Shown piece by piece: positions 35,985 to 44,751 of a DNA stretch of 64,000 nucleotides (positions are counted from its first letter, which is position 1; each line of letters opens with the position of its first letter). The DNA is taken from assembly GCF_900156055.1 (NCBI RefSeq), contig NZ_FTMQ01000007.1:1-64000 (forward strand), written 5' to 3'. Position numbers and translations under genes: made by a program. The DNA is from Rhizobium sp. RU33A. GTDB taxonomy: Bacteria; Pseudomonadota; Alphaproteobacteria; Rhizobiales; Rhizobiaceae. The notes beneath the pieces were generated by a model. The model was not told the origin of the DNA, searched no databases, and worked only from the letters and a program-made list of their open reading frames with translations.

Positions 35985-36887
35985 CTATTCGGCAGCCGGC
36001 GGAAGAATGCCGGCGCGGCGTTCGGACTGTTCGAAGAGAACGAAGAAGTCCTTGTCCGCCAAGCCCTCCGCATAGGCAGATTCATACTGCTGGCGGATCA
36101 TCGACGCCATGTACATTGGGATATGGTCGGCCCGGGCGGCATCGAGGATGAGGTCGAAGTCCTTCATCATCTGCGCCACCGAGAAGGCCGGATCGAAATT
36201 ACGCTGGACCAGCAGATCCCGCTTGTAGGCGATCAGGGGCGAGGCGACCGCGCTCTCGCAGATGACGTTGAGCATGGTGTCGAGCGAAAGATTGCCCTTG
36301 AGGCCGAGTGTCAGGGCCTCGCCGAGAAGCGCTGACGTGGCACCCACCATGGCGTTCAAAACCAGTTTCAGGTAGCGCGCCTCTTCCGCCTCGCCGACAT
36401 AGAAGCGGCGCGCTGAAAAGCACTCGAAGATCGGTTCGGCATTTTTGTAGGCCTGTTCGGGTCCTGACGCCATGACCGAAAGCGTGCCGGCGGAGGCTGT
36501 CGCCGTGCTGCCCGAGACCGGTGCTCGCAGGTAATCCACGCCAAGGGCTGCCATGGCTTCGTTCACCTCGGCGGAGATCGCGGGCGAGACTGTGCTCATC
36601 TCGATCAGTGTTTGGCCGGCTTTCATCACGCCGGCGAGCCCTCCGGGTGCAAAGACAAGATCGCGCAAGACTGCGTCATTGGGAATGGTGAGGATAACCA
36701 CGTCTGATACGGCGGCGAGATCTTCAAGCGTGTGGGCGACGTTTGCCCCCTCGGCGACGATCGTTGCACGGTTTTCCGGCAGCGGTTCGTAGACGTGCAG
36801 CCGATAGCCTGCATCCAGCACGCGGCGGCTCATGGGCGCACCCATCTTGCCGATGCCAGCCCAGCCGACCGAAACCTTGTCGTTCAT
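35985..36887 (-). CDS. 3-hydroxyisobutyrate-dehydrogenase-family oxidoreductase
   Basis: 300 residues from ATG 36887, preceded by GGGAGGATACC. Motifs: VSVGWAGIGKMGAPMSRRVLDAG, RAPVSGSTATASAGTL and the catalytic Lys/Asn in EEARYLKLVLNAMVG. It is upstream of and co-directional with the HTH-SBP regulator (52-bp gap) and divergent from the butanediol-dehydrogenase-like gene. The substrate is probably a short hydroxy acid made by the island's pathway. Confidence 0.9.
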   Translation of the reverse strand: MNDKVSVGWAGIGKMGAPMSRRVLDAGYRLHVYEPLPENRATIVAEGANVAHTLEDLAAVSDVVILTIPNDAVLRDLVFAPGGLAGVMKAGQTLIEMSTVSPAISAEVNEAMAALGVDYLRAPVSGSTATASAGTLSVMASGPEQAYKNAEPIFECFSARRFYVGEAEEARYLKLVLNAMVGATSALLGEALTLGLKGNLSLDTMLNVICESAVASPLIAYKRDLLVQRNFDPAFSVAQMMKDFDLILDAARADHIPMYMASMIRQQYESAYAEGLADKDFFVLFEQSERRAGILPPAAE

Positions 36888-37045
36888 GGTATCCTCCCGT
36901 GCCTGTCGTCCGTCGATCATGGCGAGCCATAGATCCGGCTATCGCATGGGGAGTGCACGCGCCGAGGCCGCGCAAGCTGCTGCGCGTCGTCACGTCCTCC
37001 CTGTGGCCATAATGGCGAAGTGCCGATCGAAAGCTCTGCACAAAA

Positions 37046-37060
37046 TATCCGTTTCGGATA
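37046..37060. promoter_or_regulatory. Shared dyad, site 1 (TATCCG-TTT-CGGATA)
   Basis: A perfect 15-bp dyad in the divergent region between the dehydrogenase-regulator pair and the butanediol-dehydrogenase-like gene. The reverse complement of the site at 44576-44590 matches it at 13 of 15 positions. Candidate operator for the HTH-SBP protein. A second dyad, GCTAAT-CC-ATTAGC, lies at 37083-37096. Confidence 0.55.
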
Positions 37061-37208
37061 AATCTGGGGCTGTGAGGCGTTTGCTAATCCATTAGCGTTG
37101 CCATCGGATCGTTCAGCATTCCGTGGGAGGAAAAGCTGACAGAAACAACGAGAGGCTGCAGGTGTGCTTGATGGCGCCTTGCTAAGGCTTCTTGTTGTCT
37201 ACAGTCAG
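37061..37208. other. Divergent promoter region with an orphan ribosome-binding-like site
   Basis: GGGAGG at 37125-37130 resembles a ribosome binding site but no reading frame follows it. The GCTAATCCATTAGC dyad lies at 37083-37096. A gene may have been lost here on the plus strand. Confidence 0.35.
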
Positions 37209-37272
37209 GTCGAAGGGTCGAAGGGTCGAAGGGTCGAAGGGTCGAAGGGTCGAAGGGTCGAAGGGTCGGAGG
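37209..37272. repeat. 8-bp tandem repeat (GTCGAAGG)n
   Basis: Seven perfect head-to-tail copies of GTCGAAGG run from 37209 to 37264, followed by one variant GTCGGAGG. The repeat is non-coding and lies 122 bp before the predicted start of the butanediol-dehydrogenase-like gene. Copy number is expected to change by slippage, which could alter promoter spacing. Confidence 0.97.
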
Positions 37273-37393
37273 AGGATCCGTGATGCGACAGCAAGAGGGA
37301 TTTTCCGTCCGTCAGGGCGTGAATGCCGGCTGACCGCAAGGTCGCGCCGTCGCATGCCGAGATCGAGCAAGTTGTTTTGTGAAGGACAATGAC

Positions 37394-38467
37394 GTGAAAG
37401 CAGTTCGATACTATACCCGTAAGGATATCCGGGTCGAAGATGTGCCCGCACCGTCTGGGCCGCTCGGCGACGACATGGTCCTGATCGAGCCGCTGGTCTG
37501 CGGCATTTGCGGAACGGATCTTCACGAATACATTGCCGGACCGATTGTCACGCCAACGACCCCGCATGTCTATTCCGGCGCGATCCTGCCGCAGATCCTC
37601 GGACATGAGTTTTCGGCGCGCGTGCTCGAGGTTGGCCGCAATGTCACCCATGTGGCACCCGGAACCCGGGTTTCCGTCCAGCCGCTCATTTCGCCACGCG
37701 ACGACTATTACGGGCGCCGTGGGCTCTATCACCTGAGCGAAAAGATGGCCTGTGTCGGTCTCTCCTGGGATTGGGGTGGTATGGGCGAACTGGCTGTCGT
37801 CAATGGCTACAACGTCTTTCCGGTGCCCGATAGCGTCAGCGATGTTCAGGCCGCGATGATCGAACCGGCGGCCGTTGCCCTTTACGGGGTGGACCGCGGC
37901 GGGGTGGAAGCGGGCAGCACGGTTCTGGTTTCCGGTGTCGGGCCGATTGGCGCGCTTGTTCTGCTCGCCACACGCGCGGCCGGTGCCACCACCATCTTTG
38001 TCTCCGAGCTCAACCCCAATCGCCGGGCGCTGGCGAAAAAACTGGTGCCGGAGGCGATCGTCTTCGATCCGCGCGAAACCGATACGGCAGCCCTGTTCCG
38101 CCAGCATACCGAAGATGGGGTTGGCGTCGATGTGGCCCTCGAATGCGTGGGCGCGGAAGCCTCGCTCAATCTCTGTGCCGCCGCCGTCAGGCGCCAGGGC
38201 ACCGTCGTTCAGGTCGGGTTGCACGTCAAACCCGCCGCCATCGACGCCATGCTGTGGGCATTGAAGGACATCACCGTTGAAGCCACCTGGTGCTATCCGG
38301 TGACGATCTGGCCACGGATTGCGCAGATGATCGGTGCCGGCATCTTCCCGGTCGAGCAGATCGTCACGGCGCAGATCGCGCCCGAGGATGTTGTCGACAA
38401 GGGCTTCGAGGCGCTGCTCGATCCGAACGCCTCGCACATGAAGATCCTCGTCAACATGAAGGGCTGA
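37394..38467 (+). CDS. Zinc-dependent (R,R)-butanediol-dehydrogenase-like medium-chain dehydrogenase
   Basis: 357 residues from GTG 37394 (AAGGA upstream; an alternative GTG is at 37379). Catalytic zinc motifs are CGICGTDLHEY and LGHEF; the loop VSVQPLISPRDDYYGRRGLYHLSEKMACVGL lacks the four structural-zinc cysteines, as in BdhA-type enzymes. The cofactor motif is VSGVGPIGALV. It begins a plus-strand gene run of small proteins and further dehydrogenases. The alcohol oxidised is unknown; polyols or cyclitols fit the island better than butanediol. Confidence 0.88.
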   Translation: MKAVRYYTRKDIRVEDVPAPSGPLGDDMVLIEPLVCGICGTDLHEYIAGPIVTPTTPHVYSGAILPQILGHEFSARVLEVGRNVTHVAPGTRVSVQPLISPRDDYYGRRGLYHLSEKMACVGLSWDWGGMGELAVVNGYNVFPVPDSVSDVQAAMIEPAAVALYGVDRGGVEAGSTVLVSGVGPIGALVLLATRAAGATTIFVSELNPNRRALAKKLVPEAIVFDPRETDTAALFRQHTEDGVGVDVALECVGAEASLNLCAAAVRRQGTVVQVGLHVKPAAIDAMLWALKDITVEATWCYPVTIWPRIAQMIGAGIFPVEQIVTAQIAPEDVVDKGFEALLDPNASHMKILVNMKG

Positions 38468-38606
38468 GCCCCGACGAGCGCTATCGCAGACTGCTGGCGA
38501 GACGAGACAATCGCAGCGGCACGACTGGCGATCACCACCGACATGCAGCGCCTGCCCGTGCAGGCGTCTTGCAAGACATAAACGCCTGACCCGAAGAGGT
38601 TTCGTC

Positions 38607-38891
38607 ATGCATTACATCGTTCATTGCCTCGATCACCCCGGCGGTGTGGAGAAACGGCTCTCCCATTACGACGCCCACAAAGCCTATCTCGCAGCTGGCA
38701 AGACGAAGACCATCATCTCGGGTCCGCTGCTTGCAGACGATAACGAGACGATGATCGGCTCGCTCTTCCTGTTCGAGGCGGACACCAAGGAGGAGGTCGT
38801 CGCGTTCAACAAGGCCGATCCCTTCAGCGCCGCCGGCGTCTGGGCCTCCGTGAACATCCATCCTTTCAGCAAGCGGGTCGATAATCGATGA
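38607..38891 (+). CDS. YciI-like small protein
   Basis: A 94-residue ferredoxin-like alpha-beta protein with the YciI pattern: MHYIVHCLDHPGG, SHYDAHKAYLAAG (conserved His), SGPLLADDNETMIGSLFLFEA and DPFSAAGVW. YciI proteins often accompany ring-modifying or dehydrogenase steps. Its end overlaps the Gfo/Idh/MocA gene by 4 bp. Confidence 0.9.
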   Translation: MHYIVHCLDHPGGVEKRLSHYDAHKAYLAAGKTKTIISGPLLADDNETMIGSLFLFEADTKEEVVAFNKADPFSAAGVWASVNIHPFSKRVDNR

Positions 38892-39901
38892 GCGCGACAG
38901 AAGAACGCCCGGTTGGAGCTGCGATCATCGGCCTTGGCTGGTGGGGCAAGAAAATGGCGACCCTCGTCAATGCCGGCGGCACGGACATGCGTTTCGTCCA
39001 TGGCGTTGATCCCAATCCGGACGTGCAGGGTTTTGCCGCCGATCTCGGGATGCGGTTTTCCTCGGAGCTTTCGGCAGTGCTTGCTGATCCAGAGGTCGAA
39101 GCCGTCATCCTGGCGACGCCGCACTCGCTGCATCAGGAGCAGATCGCACAAGCCGTCGCGGCCGGAAAACATGTGTTTTGCGAAAAGCCGCTGGCCATGA
39201 CCCGCAAGGATGCAGAAGCCTCCGTGGCGCTCTGCGAAGGCGCAGGCCTCGTTCTTGGCATGGGTCATGAACGCCGGTTCGAGCCGCCAATTGCCGAGAT
39301 CATCGAGGCGGCAACCTCCGGCCGTCTCGGTCGCCTGTTGCAGATCGAATCCAATTTCAGTCATGACAAGTTTCTCACGCTCGATCCCTCCAATTGGCGG
39401 TTGAATGCCGAGCAGGCACCGGCAGGCGGCATGACAGCGACCGGCATTCACCTAACAGATCTTTCCGTCAAGCTGATGGGGCCTGCGGCAGATGTCCGCG
39501 TCGTCTGTGAAAATCTCGCCTCGCAAATCCCGCAAGGGGACACGATGAGCGCGCATGTCCGGTTCAAGGGCGGCGGCTCCGCCTATGTATCAGCAACGCT
39601 TGCGACGCCGTTCATATCCCGCTTCGCCGTCTTCGGCACGCTTGGATGGATCGAAGTGCGCGACAAGGCGCACGTCGAATCGCCGGACGGCTGGATCGTG
39701 ACCGAGGGCTGGAAGGGGCAGCAGATCACCATTCGCGAAGTCGCTCCCGCCGAACCGGTCCGGGACAATCTGCGCGCCTTCGCTCGCGCGGTTCGCGGCC
39801 TCGACGTCTATCCGATCAGTGGCGACGAGATGATCAACAATATCGCATTGCTGGAAGCCATCATCCGATCCGCCCGCACGGGCCTGGTCGAGACACTTTG
39901 A
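38888..39901 (+). CDS. Gfo/Idh/MocA-family oxidoreductase
   Basis: 337 residues: a Rossmann domain (GAAIIGLGWWGKKMATLV), the family motif GKHVFCEKPLAMTRKDA with the EKP signature, and a C-terminal GFO_IDH_MocA_C sheet with GGMTATGIHLTDL. The family acts on sugars, inositols and sugar acids with NAD(P). It is coupled to the YciI gene and followed 13 bp later by an alcohol dehydrogenase. Confidence 0.93.
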   Translation: MSATEERPVGAAIIGLGWWGKKMATLVNAGGTDMRFVHGVDPNPDVQGFAADLGMRFSSELSAVLADPEVEAVILATPHSLHQEQIAQAVAAGKHVFCEKPLAMTRKDAEASVALCEGAGLVLGMGHERRFEPPIAEIIEAATSGRLGRLLQIESNFSHDKFLTLDPSNWRLNAEQAPAGGMTATGIHLTDLSVKLMGPAADVRVVCENLASQIPQGDTMSAHVRFKGGGSAYVSATLATPFISRFAVFGTLGWIEVRDKAHVESPDGWIVTEGWKGQQITIREVAPAEPVRDNLRAFARAVRGLDVYPISGDEMINNIALLEAIIRSARTGLVETL

Positions 39902-39914
39902 CAGGGAGGTTGTC

Positions 39915-40898
39915 ATGAAAGCCTTGGTATTCGAAGCGCCGGACAGACCGGTGATCGCGGATCTGGCCATGCCGGAGATTTCCCCCAACGAGGTTCTGGT
40001 GCGAACCCGTGCGGTCGGCATCTGCCACTCCGACTACGAGCTGCTCGCCGGCCGCTACATCATCCCGATTTCCTATCCTGTGACACCGGGTCATGAGTGG
40101 AGCGGCGAAATCGTCGAGGTTGGCCGCAATGTCACGGGCTTCAAGGTTGGTGACAGGGTCGTGGGTGAATGCGTGGTGCGGACCCCCGAACGTCTCCACC
40201 ATTTCGGTTTCTCCATGAGTGGTGCCGACCGCGAGTTCTTCAACGTCAATCCGGAATGGCTGCACAAACTGCCGGACGCAGTTGATGACAAGAAGGCGGC
40301 CCTGATCGAGCCCTTTACTTGCGGCTTCTATGCGGTCCTGCGTTCCGGCGGCACCAATGCGAGCGAGACCGTTGTCGTCTCCGGTGGCGGCACGATCGGC
40401 CTGGTTTCGGCGGCAGCCGCGATCGGCATGGGCGCTCGTGTGATTGTTGTTGATCCGCTGGCATCGCGTCGGGAGGTGGCACTGAAGCTTGGTGCAGTCG
40501 CCGCCCTTGATCCGACTGATGGGGGTGCAGCCGAGCATATCCGCGAGATGACCGGTGGCCACGGCGCGGATCTGGTTGTCGAAGCTTCCGGCCATGACGC
40601 ATCGCTCGCGGCTGCTTTCGATTACGCGCGGGAAGACGGCCGTATGTCGATGGTTGGCATCAATATCGGCCGCAGTGTTCCTGTGGTTATCGGGCAGATC
40701 CAGATGAAAAATCTAACGGTGAGAGGGTGCATCGGTTCGCCTGGCGTCTGGCCGGCGGCAATCCGCTTTCTGGAAAGGACGGGCATCGACCTGTCCCCGA
40801 TCCAGACTCATGACTATCTACTGACGGATGCCGTGCAGGCATTCAGCTTCGGCAAGGATGCGTCGAAGAGCATCAAGATTACTCTGTTGAATGGTTGA
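39915..40898 (+). CDS. Medium-chain zinc alcohol/polyol dehydrogenase
   Basis: 327 residues: zinc ligands in RAVGICHSDYELLAG and TPGHEWSGEI, cofactor motif VVSGGGTIGLVSAAAAIG and GADLVVEASGHDASL. Only the catalytic zinc site is evident. AGGGAGGTTGTC precedes ATG 39915. It is the second MDR enzyme of the island, so a two-step oxidation or a pair of related substrates is likely. Confidence 0.9.
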   Translation: MKALVFEAPDRPVIADLAMPEISPNEVLVRTRAVGICHSDYELLAGRYIIPISYPVTPGHEWSGEIVEVGRNVTGFKVGDRVVGECVVRTPERLHHFGFSMSGADREFFNVNPEWLHKLPDAVDDKKAALIEPFTCGFYAVLRSGGTNASETVVVSGGGTIGLVSAAAAIGMGARVIVVDPLASRREVALKLGAVAALDPTDGGAAEHIREMTGGHGADLVVEASGHDASLAAAFDYAREDGRMSMVGINIGRSVPVVIGQIQMKNLTVRGCIGSPGVWPAAIRFLERTGIDLSPIQTHDYLLTDAVQAFSFGKDASKSIKITLLNG

Positions 40899-40902
40899 AA
40901 AC

Positions 40903-41961
40903 ATGACAAACCACGCCCTCATCGTTGGTGCGACCGGCATTGCCGGCAGCAATCTGGCCGAACATCTCCTGGCTCAGGGTGGCTGGGAGATCTCCGGCTT
41001 GTCGCGGTCGCAGAGCCCGATCTCTGCCGTAAAGACCCTGTCATGCGATCTCACGGATGCCGCCTCGGTGGCTACCGCCCTCGAAGGGGTGAGCCCGACG
41101 CATGTCTTCATCACGGCATGGTCGAGACAGGAGACGGAGGAGGAGAACTGCAAGGTAAACGGTGCGATTGTGCGCAACGTGCTCGACGCCCTTCGTGGCC
41201 GGGGCGTGCGCCACGTCGCTCTCGTCACCGGCACCAAGCATTATCTTGGCCCCTTCGAGGCCTATGCAAAGGTCGCGCCGCAGACGCCGTTCCGCGAAGA
41301 GCAGGAGCGCCTGCCCAACCAGAACTTCTATTACGTCCAGGAAGACGAGATCTTCGAGGCCGCGGCCCGGGAGCATTTCACCTGGTCGGTGCATCGTCCC
41401 CATACGCTGATAGGTTATGCCGTCGGGAATGCGATGAACATGGCGGCCACGCTCGGGGTCTATGCCTCGATCTGCAAGGAGACCGGCATGCCCTTCGTGT
41501 TTCCCGGTTCGGCCGAACAGTGGCAGGCAGCAACCGATGTGACCGATGCCCGCATCCTGGCCAATCAACTCGCCTGGGCGGCAACGACGCCAGCTGCAGC
41601 CGATACCGCATTCAACGTGGTCAATGGCGACATCTTCCGCTGGAAATGGCTCTGGCCGCGCATCGCTGCCTATTTCGGTATCGAAGCTGCCGACTATCCG
41701 GGAACGCCGCAGCCTCTCGAGGCAAAGATGGCCGATGCCGCGCCGATCTGGGATGCACTGGTGCAAAAGCATGGCCTGAAGCCCAATGCTTTGTCGCGCG
41801 TCGCCTCCTTCTGGCACACCGATGCCGATCTCGGCCGTCAGGTCGAGACCTTCAACGACATGGGCCGCAGCCGCAAGGCCGGCTTCCTCTCCTATCAGGA
41901 CACCACCGCTTCCTTCACTGATGCTTTCGACCGCTTGCGCGCCGATCGCATCATCCCGTGA
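40903..41961 (+). CDS. PRISE-like short-chain dehydrogenase (progesterone 5-beta-reductase/iridoid-synthase-related)
   Basis: 352 residues with HALIVGATGIAGSNLAEHL and an atypical SDR active site: TGTKHYLGPFEAYAKV and NFYYVQEDEIFEAAA (Tyr without the usual YxxxK), plus HRPHTLIGYAVGNAMNMAATLGVYA. These are features of the PRISE group, enone 1,4-reductases. ATG 40903 (MTNHALIVG) is preferred over 40891, which lies in the previous gene. Reduction of a conjugated enone would fit beside the ring-cleaving dioxygenase, but this is inference. Confidence 0.85.
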   Translation: MTNHALIVGATGIAGSNLAEHLLAQGGWEISGLSRSQSPISAVKTLSCDLTDAASVATALEGVSPTHVFITAWSRQETEEENCKVNGAIVRNVLDALRGRGVRHVALVTGTKHYLGPFEAYAKVAPQTPFREEQERLPNQNFYYVQEDEIFEAAAREHFTWSVHRPHTLIGYAVGNAMNMAATLGVYASICKETGMPFVFPGSAEQWQAATDVTDARILANQLAWAATTPAAADTAFNVVNGDIFRWKWLWPRIAAYFGIEAADYPGTPQPLEAKMADAAPIWDALVQKHGLKPNALSRVASFWHTDADLGRQVETFNDMGRSRKAGFLSYQDTTASFTDAFDRLRADRIIP

Positions 41962-41985
41962 TGGACAGAAGATAAAGGTGACGAC

Positions 41986-42900
41986 ATGACCATTGATCCG
42001 CGCAGCCACGAGGCCGAAAGCGCCTATTTTTCCGAGGATGACTCCGCTGAGGTCGTCATCGCACGGATAGCCAGCGACACCGATCCGCGACTGCGCGAGA
42101 TCATGGATGCCGCCATCCGGCATCTGCATGCCTTCGTCAAAGAAGTGGAGCCGACCCAGGGGGAATGGGGCAGGGCGATCACCTTCCTGACCGAGACCGG
42201 GCAGATCTCAAACGACTGGCGGCAGGAGTATATTCTCCTGTCGGATATCCTGGGCGTCTCCATGCTCGTCGACGCGATCAACAACCGCAAGCCATCGGGC
42301 GCGACTGAGACGACGGTGCTCGGTCCCTTCCATGTCGCGGATGCACCTCGCTACGACAGTGGCGCCAATATCTGCCTCGATGGCAAGGGCGAACCGCTGC
42401 TGGTTACGGGGCGCGTCACCGACACGGAAGGCCAGCCGATTGCCGGCGCCCTACTCGACGTCTGGCAGGCCAATGAGGACGGATTTTATGATGTCCAGCA
42501 GAAGGGCGTGCAGCCCGAGATGAACCTGCGCGGCATCTTCACGACTGATGCCGATGGCCGATACTGGTTCAAGTCGGTGCGTCCGAAATACTATCCGATC
42601 CCGGATGACGGTCCCGTCGGCAAGTTGCTTGGGCAGATGGGCCGGCATCCCTATCGGCCAGCCCATATCCACTTCATCGTCGGTGCCGCCGGCTTTGAGC
42701 CGATCACCACGCATATCTTCACGCCGGATTGCCCTTATCTCAATTCCGATGCGGTGTTCGGCGTGAAGCAGGATCTGATCGCGGACTTCCATGCTGTCGA
42801 CGATCCGGCAAGGGCCTCCCAACTCGGCTTTTCCAATCCCTTCGAGGCCGTCACCTGCGACTTCGTGTTGGTGACGCCGCAGCAGAAGCTGGATGCCTAG
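41986..42900 (+). CDS. Intradiol ring-cleavage dioxygenase (hydroxyquinol/catechol 1,2-dioxygenase-like)
   Basis: 304 residues: an N-terminal helical dimerisation domain (residues about 20-105), then the beta-sandwich with LGPFHVADAPRYDSGANI and the non-haem Fe(III) ligands: Tyr in EDGFYDVQQ, Tyr in PKYYPIPDDG, and two His in YRPAHIHFIV. It cleaves an ortho-dihydroxylated ring between the hydroxyls. The sequence looks closer to hydroxyquinol than catechol dioxygenases. No maleylacetate reductase or muconate cycloisomerase gene is nearby, so the onward route must lie elsewhere or be unusual. Confidence 0.9.
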   Translation: MTIDPRSHEAESAYFSEDDSAEVVIARIASDTDPRLREIMDAAIRHLHAFVKEVEPTQGEWGRAITFLTETGQISNDWRQEYILLSDILGVSMLVDAINNRKPSGATETTVLGPFHVADAPRYDSGANICLDGKGEPLLVTGRVTDTEGQPIAGALLDVWQANEDGFYDVQQKGVQPEMNLRGIFTTDADGRYWFKSVRPKYYPIPDDGPVGKLLGQMGRHPYRPAHIHFIVGAAGFEPITTHIFTPDCPYLNSDAVFGVKQDLIADFHAVDDPARASQLGFSNPFEAVTCDFVLVTPQQKLDA

Positions 42901-43056
42901 GCATGAAGGGCCATGACTATGGCGGCCCGCGGCGGGATGCTCGGAAACAGGCGATCTCACGCTCGCCCCGCGGCTGGGATACTAGGCCCCGACCGCCGTG
43001 TCGGCGGCAATGCTATCTAGGCGCGATCGGACTTTAGAGACCTTGAGAGACAAGCC

Positions 43057-43356
43057 ATGATCAAGCACATCGTCATGTGGAATGTTCACGGGGATACGCC
43101 CGACGAAAAGCGTGATGCTGCCATCATGATCAAGACCAAGTTCGAAAGCCTGGTCGGACAAATCCCGGGTTTGAGAAGCCTTGAAGTTGGGCTGGACATC
43201 AGCCGCATCTCCTATGCCTGCGACGTGGTTCTCTACTCGGAATTCGACGATGAAGCAGCGCTCCAACGCTACGCAGAACATCCGGCCCACGCCCAGTTGC
43301 GCGCCGATCTGGAAGGGGTGCGGATAGCCCGCCATCAGGTGGACTACGTCTGCTAA
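43057..43356 (+). CDS. Dabb (stress-responsive A/B barrel) domain protein
   Basis: A 99-residue dimeric alpha-beta barrel protein: MIKHIVMWNVHGDTPDEKRDAA, IPGLRSLEVGLDIS, DVVLYSEFDDEAALQRYAEHPAH. Such domains act as cyclases, hydrolases or unknown auxiliary proteins. It lies between the dioxygenase and a ketopantoate-reductase-like gene. Confidence 0.9.
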   Translation: MIKHIVMWNVHGDTPDEKRDAAIMIKTKFESLVGQIPGLRSLEVGLDISRISYACDVVLYSEFDDEAALQRYAEHPAHAQLRADLEGVRIARHQVDYVC

Positions 43357-43478
43357 CCGCAGCCTCGCTGACGTTCGAAGCACGTACCCATTCTGCTGCC
43401 CGCTGAATGCCGGGCGAGACCTGATCCGCTTTCGCAAGGGCGATCTTCGCCCGCAATGATCTTCGAGGAGACCGGCGC

Positions 43479-44540
43479 ATGACTTCCCATCCGAGCAAGA
43501 AACCGAGAATTGCCTTCCTTGGCACCGGAGCCCAGGGCGCATCCATCGGTGCGGACTTCGTCCTTGCCGAGCATGACGTGACGTTTATCGAGCAGTGGCC
43601 CGACCATGTGAACGCCATCCGGGCGAATGGGATAACGGTCAATCTGCCGACCCGGACGATCAATGCCAAGGTTGCGGCCCTGCATCTGTTCGAAGTGGCC
43701 GAGGTCAAGGAGCCGTTCGATCTCGTGTTCCTGGTGGTCAAGGCCTATGACACCAAATGGGCTACACAGCTGATCGAGCCGGTTCTGGCAAAGGACGGCC
43801 TGGTCATTGGTCTCCAGAACGGCATGACCCATGAAGACATCGCCGCCATTGTCGGACGCGAGCGCACGATTGGCGCCGTTATTGAAATCGCTTCCAACAT
43901 GTTTGTGCCGGGTGTGACCAATCGGCAGAACGATCACGACACCTCCTGGTTTGCTCTGGGCGCCCTCGACCCCGAGACCCAGAAGAGGGTGGAGCCTGTG
44001 GCCGAACTGCTGCGCTGTACGGGGACTGTCGAAGTCACAGACGACATTCGCTCCGCCAAGTGGATGAAGCTCGTCGTCAACGCCGCCGAACTCATTCCGT
44101 CCGCGATCGTCAACCTGCCGCTTGGCGATGCAGCCCGAAGCCCGGGCATGCTCGAAGTGATGCGGGCTGCAGGCTATGAGGCCATGCAGGCAGCTATTGC
44201 CGATGGCGCCAAGATCGTACCGATCATCGGCATGCCGCCGGTGACCACCAACCATCCGGAGCGCTATGTCGATCAGATCTTCGAGGAAGTGCTCACCGTC
44301 TTTTCCCAGGCCGATACGCTCACGACCTCGCTGCAGGACTGGCGGAAGGGGCGGCGGGCCGAGATCCAGGAGGTGAACGGCTGGGTCATCGACACGCTGA
44401 AGGCCCATGGCCATTCAGCCCCGATCAACCAGCGCGTGGTGGAATTGGCCTATGAAATCGAGGCCAATACCCGAGACGCCAGGCCGGAGAACGCCGCCTT
44501 GCTGATCGAAACCTATCAATCAACGACGCGGGCGTCGTGA
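43479..44540 (+). CDS. Ketopantoate-reductase-family (PanE/ApbA) dehydrogenase
   Basis: 353 residues: RIAFLGTGAQGASIGADFVLAEHDVTFIE, a central LVFLVVKAYDTKWA, LVIGLQNGMTHED and the C-terminal catalytic-type segment SAKWMKLVVNAAELIPSAI (Lys and Asn kept). It is longer than housekeeping PanE (about 300 residues) and lies in a catabolic island, so a 2-keto/2-hydroxy acid other than ketopantoate is likely. Confidence 0.9.
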   Translation: MTSHPSKKPRIAFLGTGAQGASIGADFVLAEHDVTFIEQWPDHVNAIRANGITVNLPTRTINAKVAALHLFEVAEVKEPFDLVFLVVKAYDTKWATQLIEPVLAKDGLVIGLQNGMTHEDIAAIVGRERTIGAVIEIASNMFVPGVTNRQNDHDTSWFALGALDPETQKRVEPVAELLRCTGTVEVTDDIRSAKWMKLVVNAAELIPSAIVNLPLGDAARSPGMLEVMRAAGYEAMQAAIADGAKIVPIIGMPPVTTNHPERYVDQIFEEVLTVFSQADTLTTSLQDWRKGRRAEIQEVNGWVIDTLKAHGHSAPINQRVVELAYEIEANTRDARPENAALLIETYQSTTRAS

Positions 44541-44575
44541 GTGCATATCGACCAAGAACTCCGATAAAACTCAGT

Positions 44576-44590
44576 TATCCAAAGCGGATA
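44576..44590. promoter_or_regulatory. Shared dyad, site 2 (TATCCAAAGCGGATA)
   Basis: The counterpart of the 37046-37060 dyad; its reverse complement, TATCCGCTTTGGATA, matches that site at 13 of 15 positions. It precedes the ABC importer operon, placing importer and dehydrogenase genes under the same predicted regulator. Confidence 0.55.
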
Positions 44591-44725
44591 TTTTCGGGGT
44601 TTTCGCAGTCTTTAAAATGCATAAAGTCAATCATGAGGAGTTCGGAGGAGTGAATTTCCTGAAGTGATTTAAGGGCCGGTTCTCGCATACTCACCGGGCG
44701 GTGAGGCGAGGGGCGGACAGAGTGA

Positions 44726-44751
44726 CAAATTCTTGGAGGAGCAAGAATTTG
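44726..44751. ncRNA. Perfect 10-bp hairpin with GAGGAG (or CTCCTC) loop
   Basis: CAAATTCTTG and CAAGAATTTG pair perfectly around GAGGAG. Read on the plus strand the loop is a Shine-Dalgarno sequence; on the minus strand it is CTCCTC, like the anti-Shine-Dalgarno loops of rhizobial trans-acting sRNAs. No promoter or terminator was assigned, so it may also be a cis-acting mRNA element. Confidence 0.35.

Noticed and set aside
37209..37272. The tandem 8-bp repeat as a CRISPR array
   Set aside because: There are no spacers; copies are directly adjacent, and no cas genes are in the window.
37205..37451. Minus-strand frames translating the 8-bp repeat as (RPFDPSTL)n
   Set aside because: The repeat is non-coding. 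These frames overlap the dehydrogenase gene in antisense and have no start signals.
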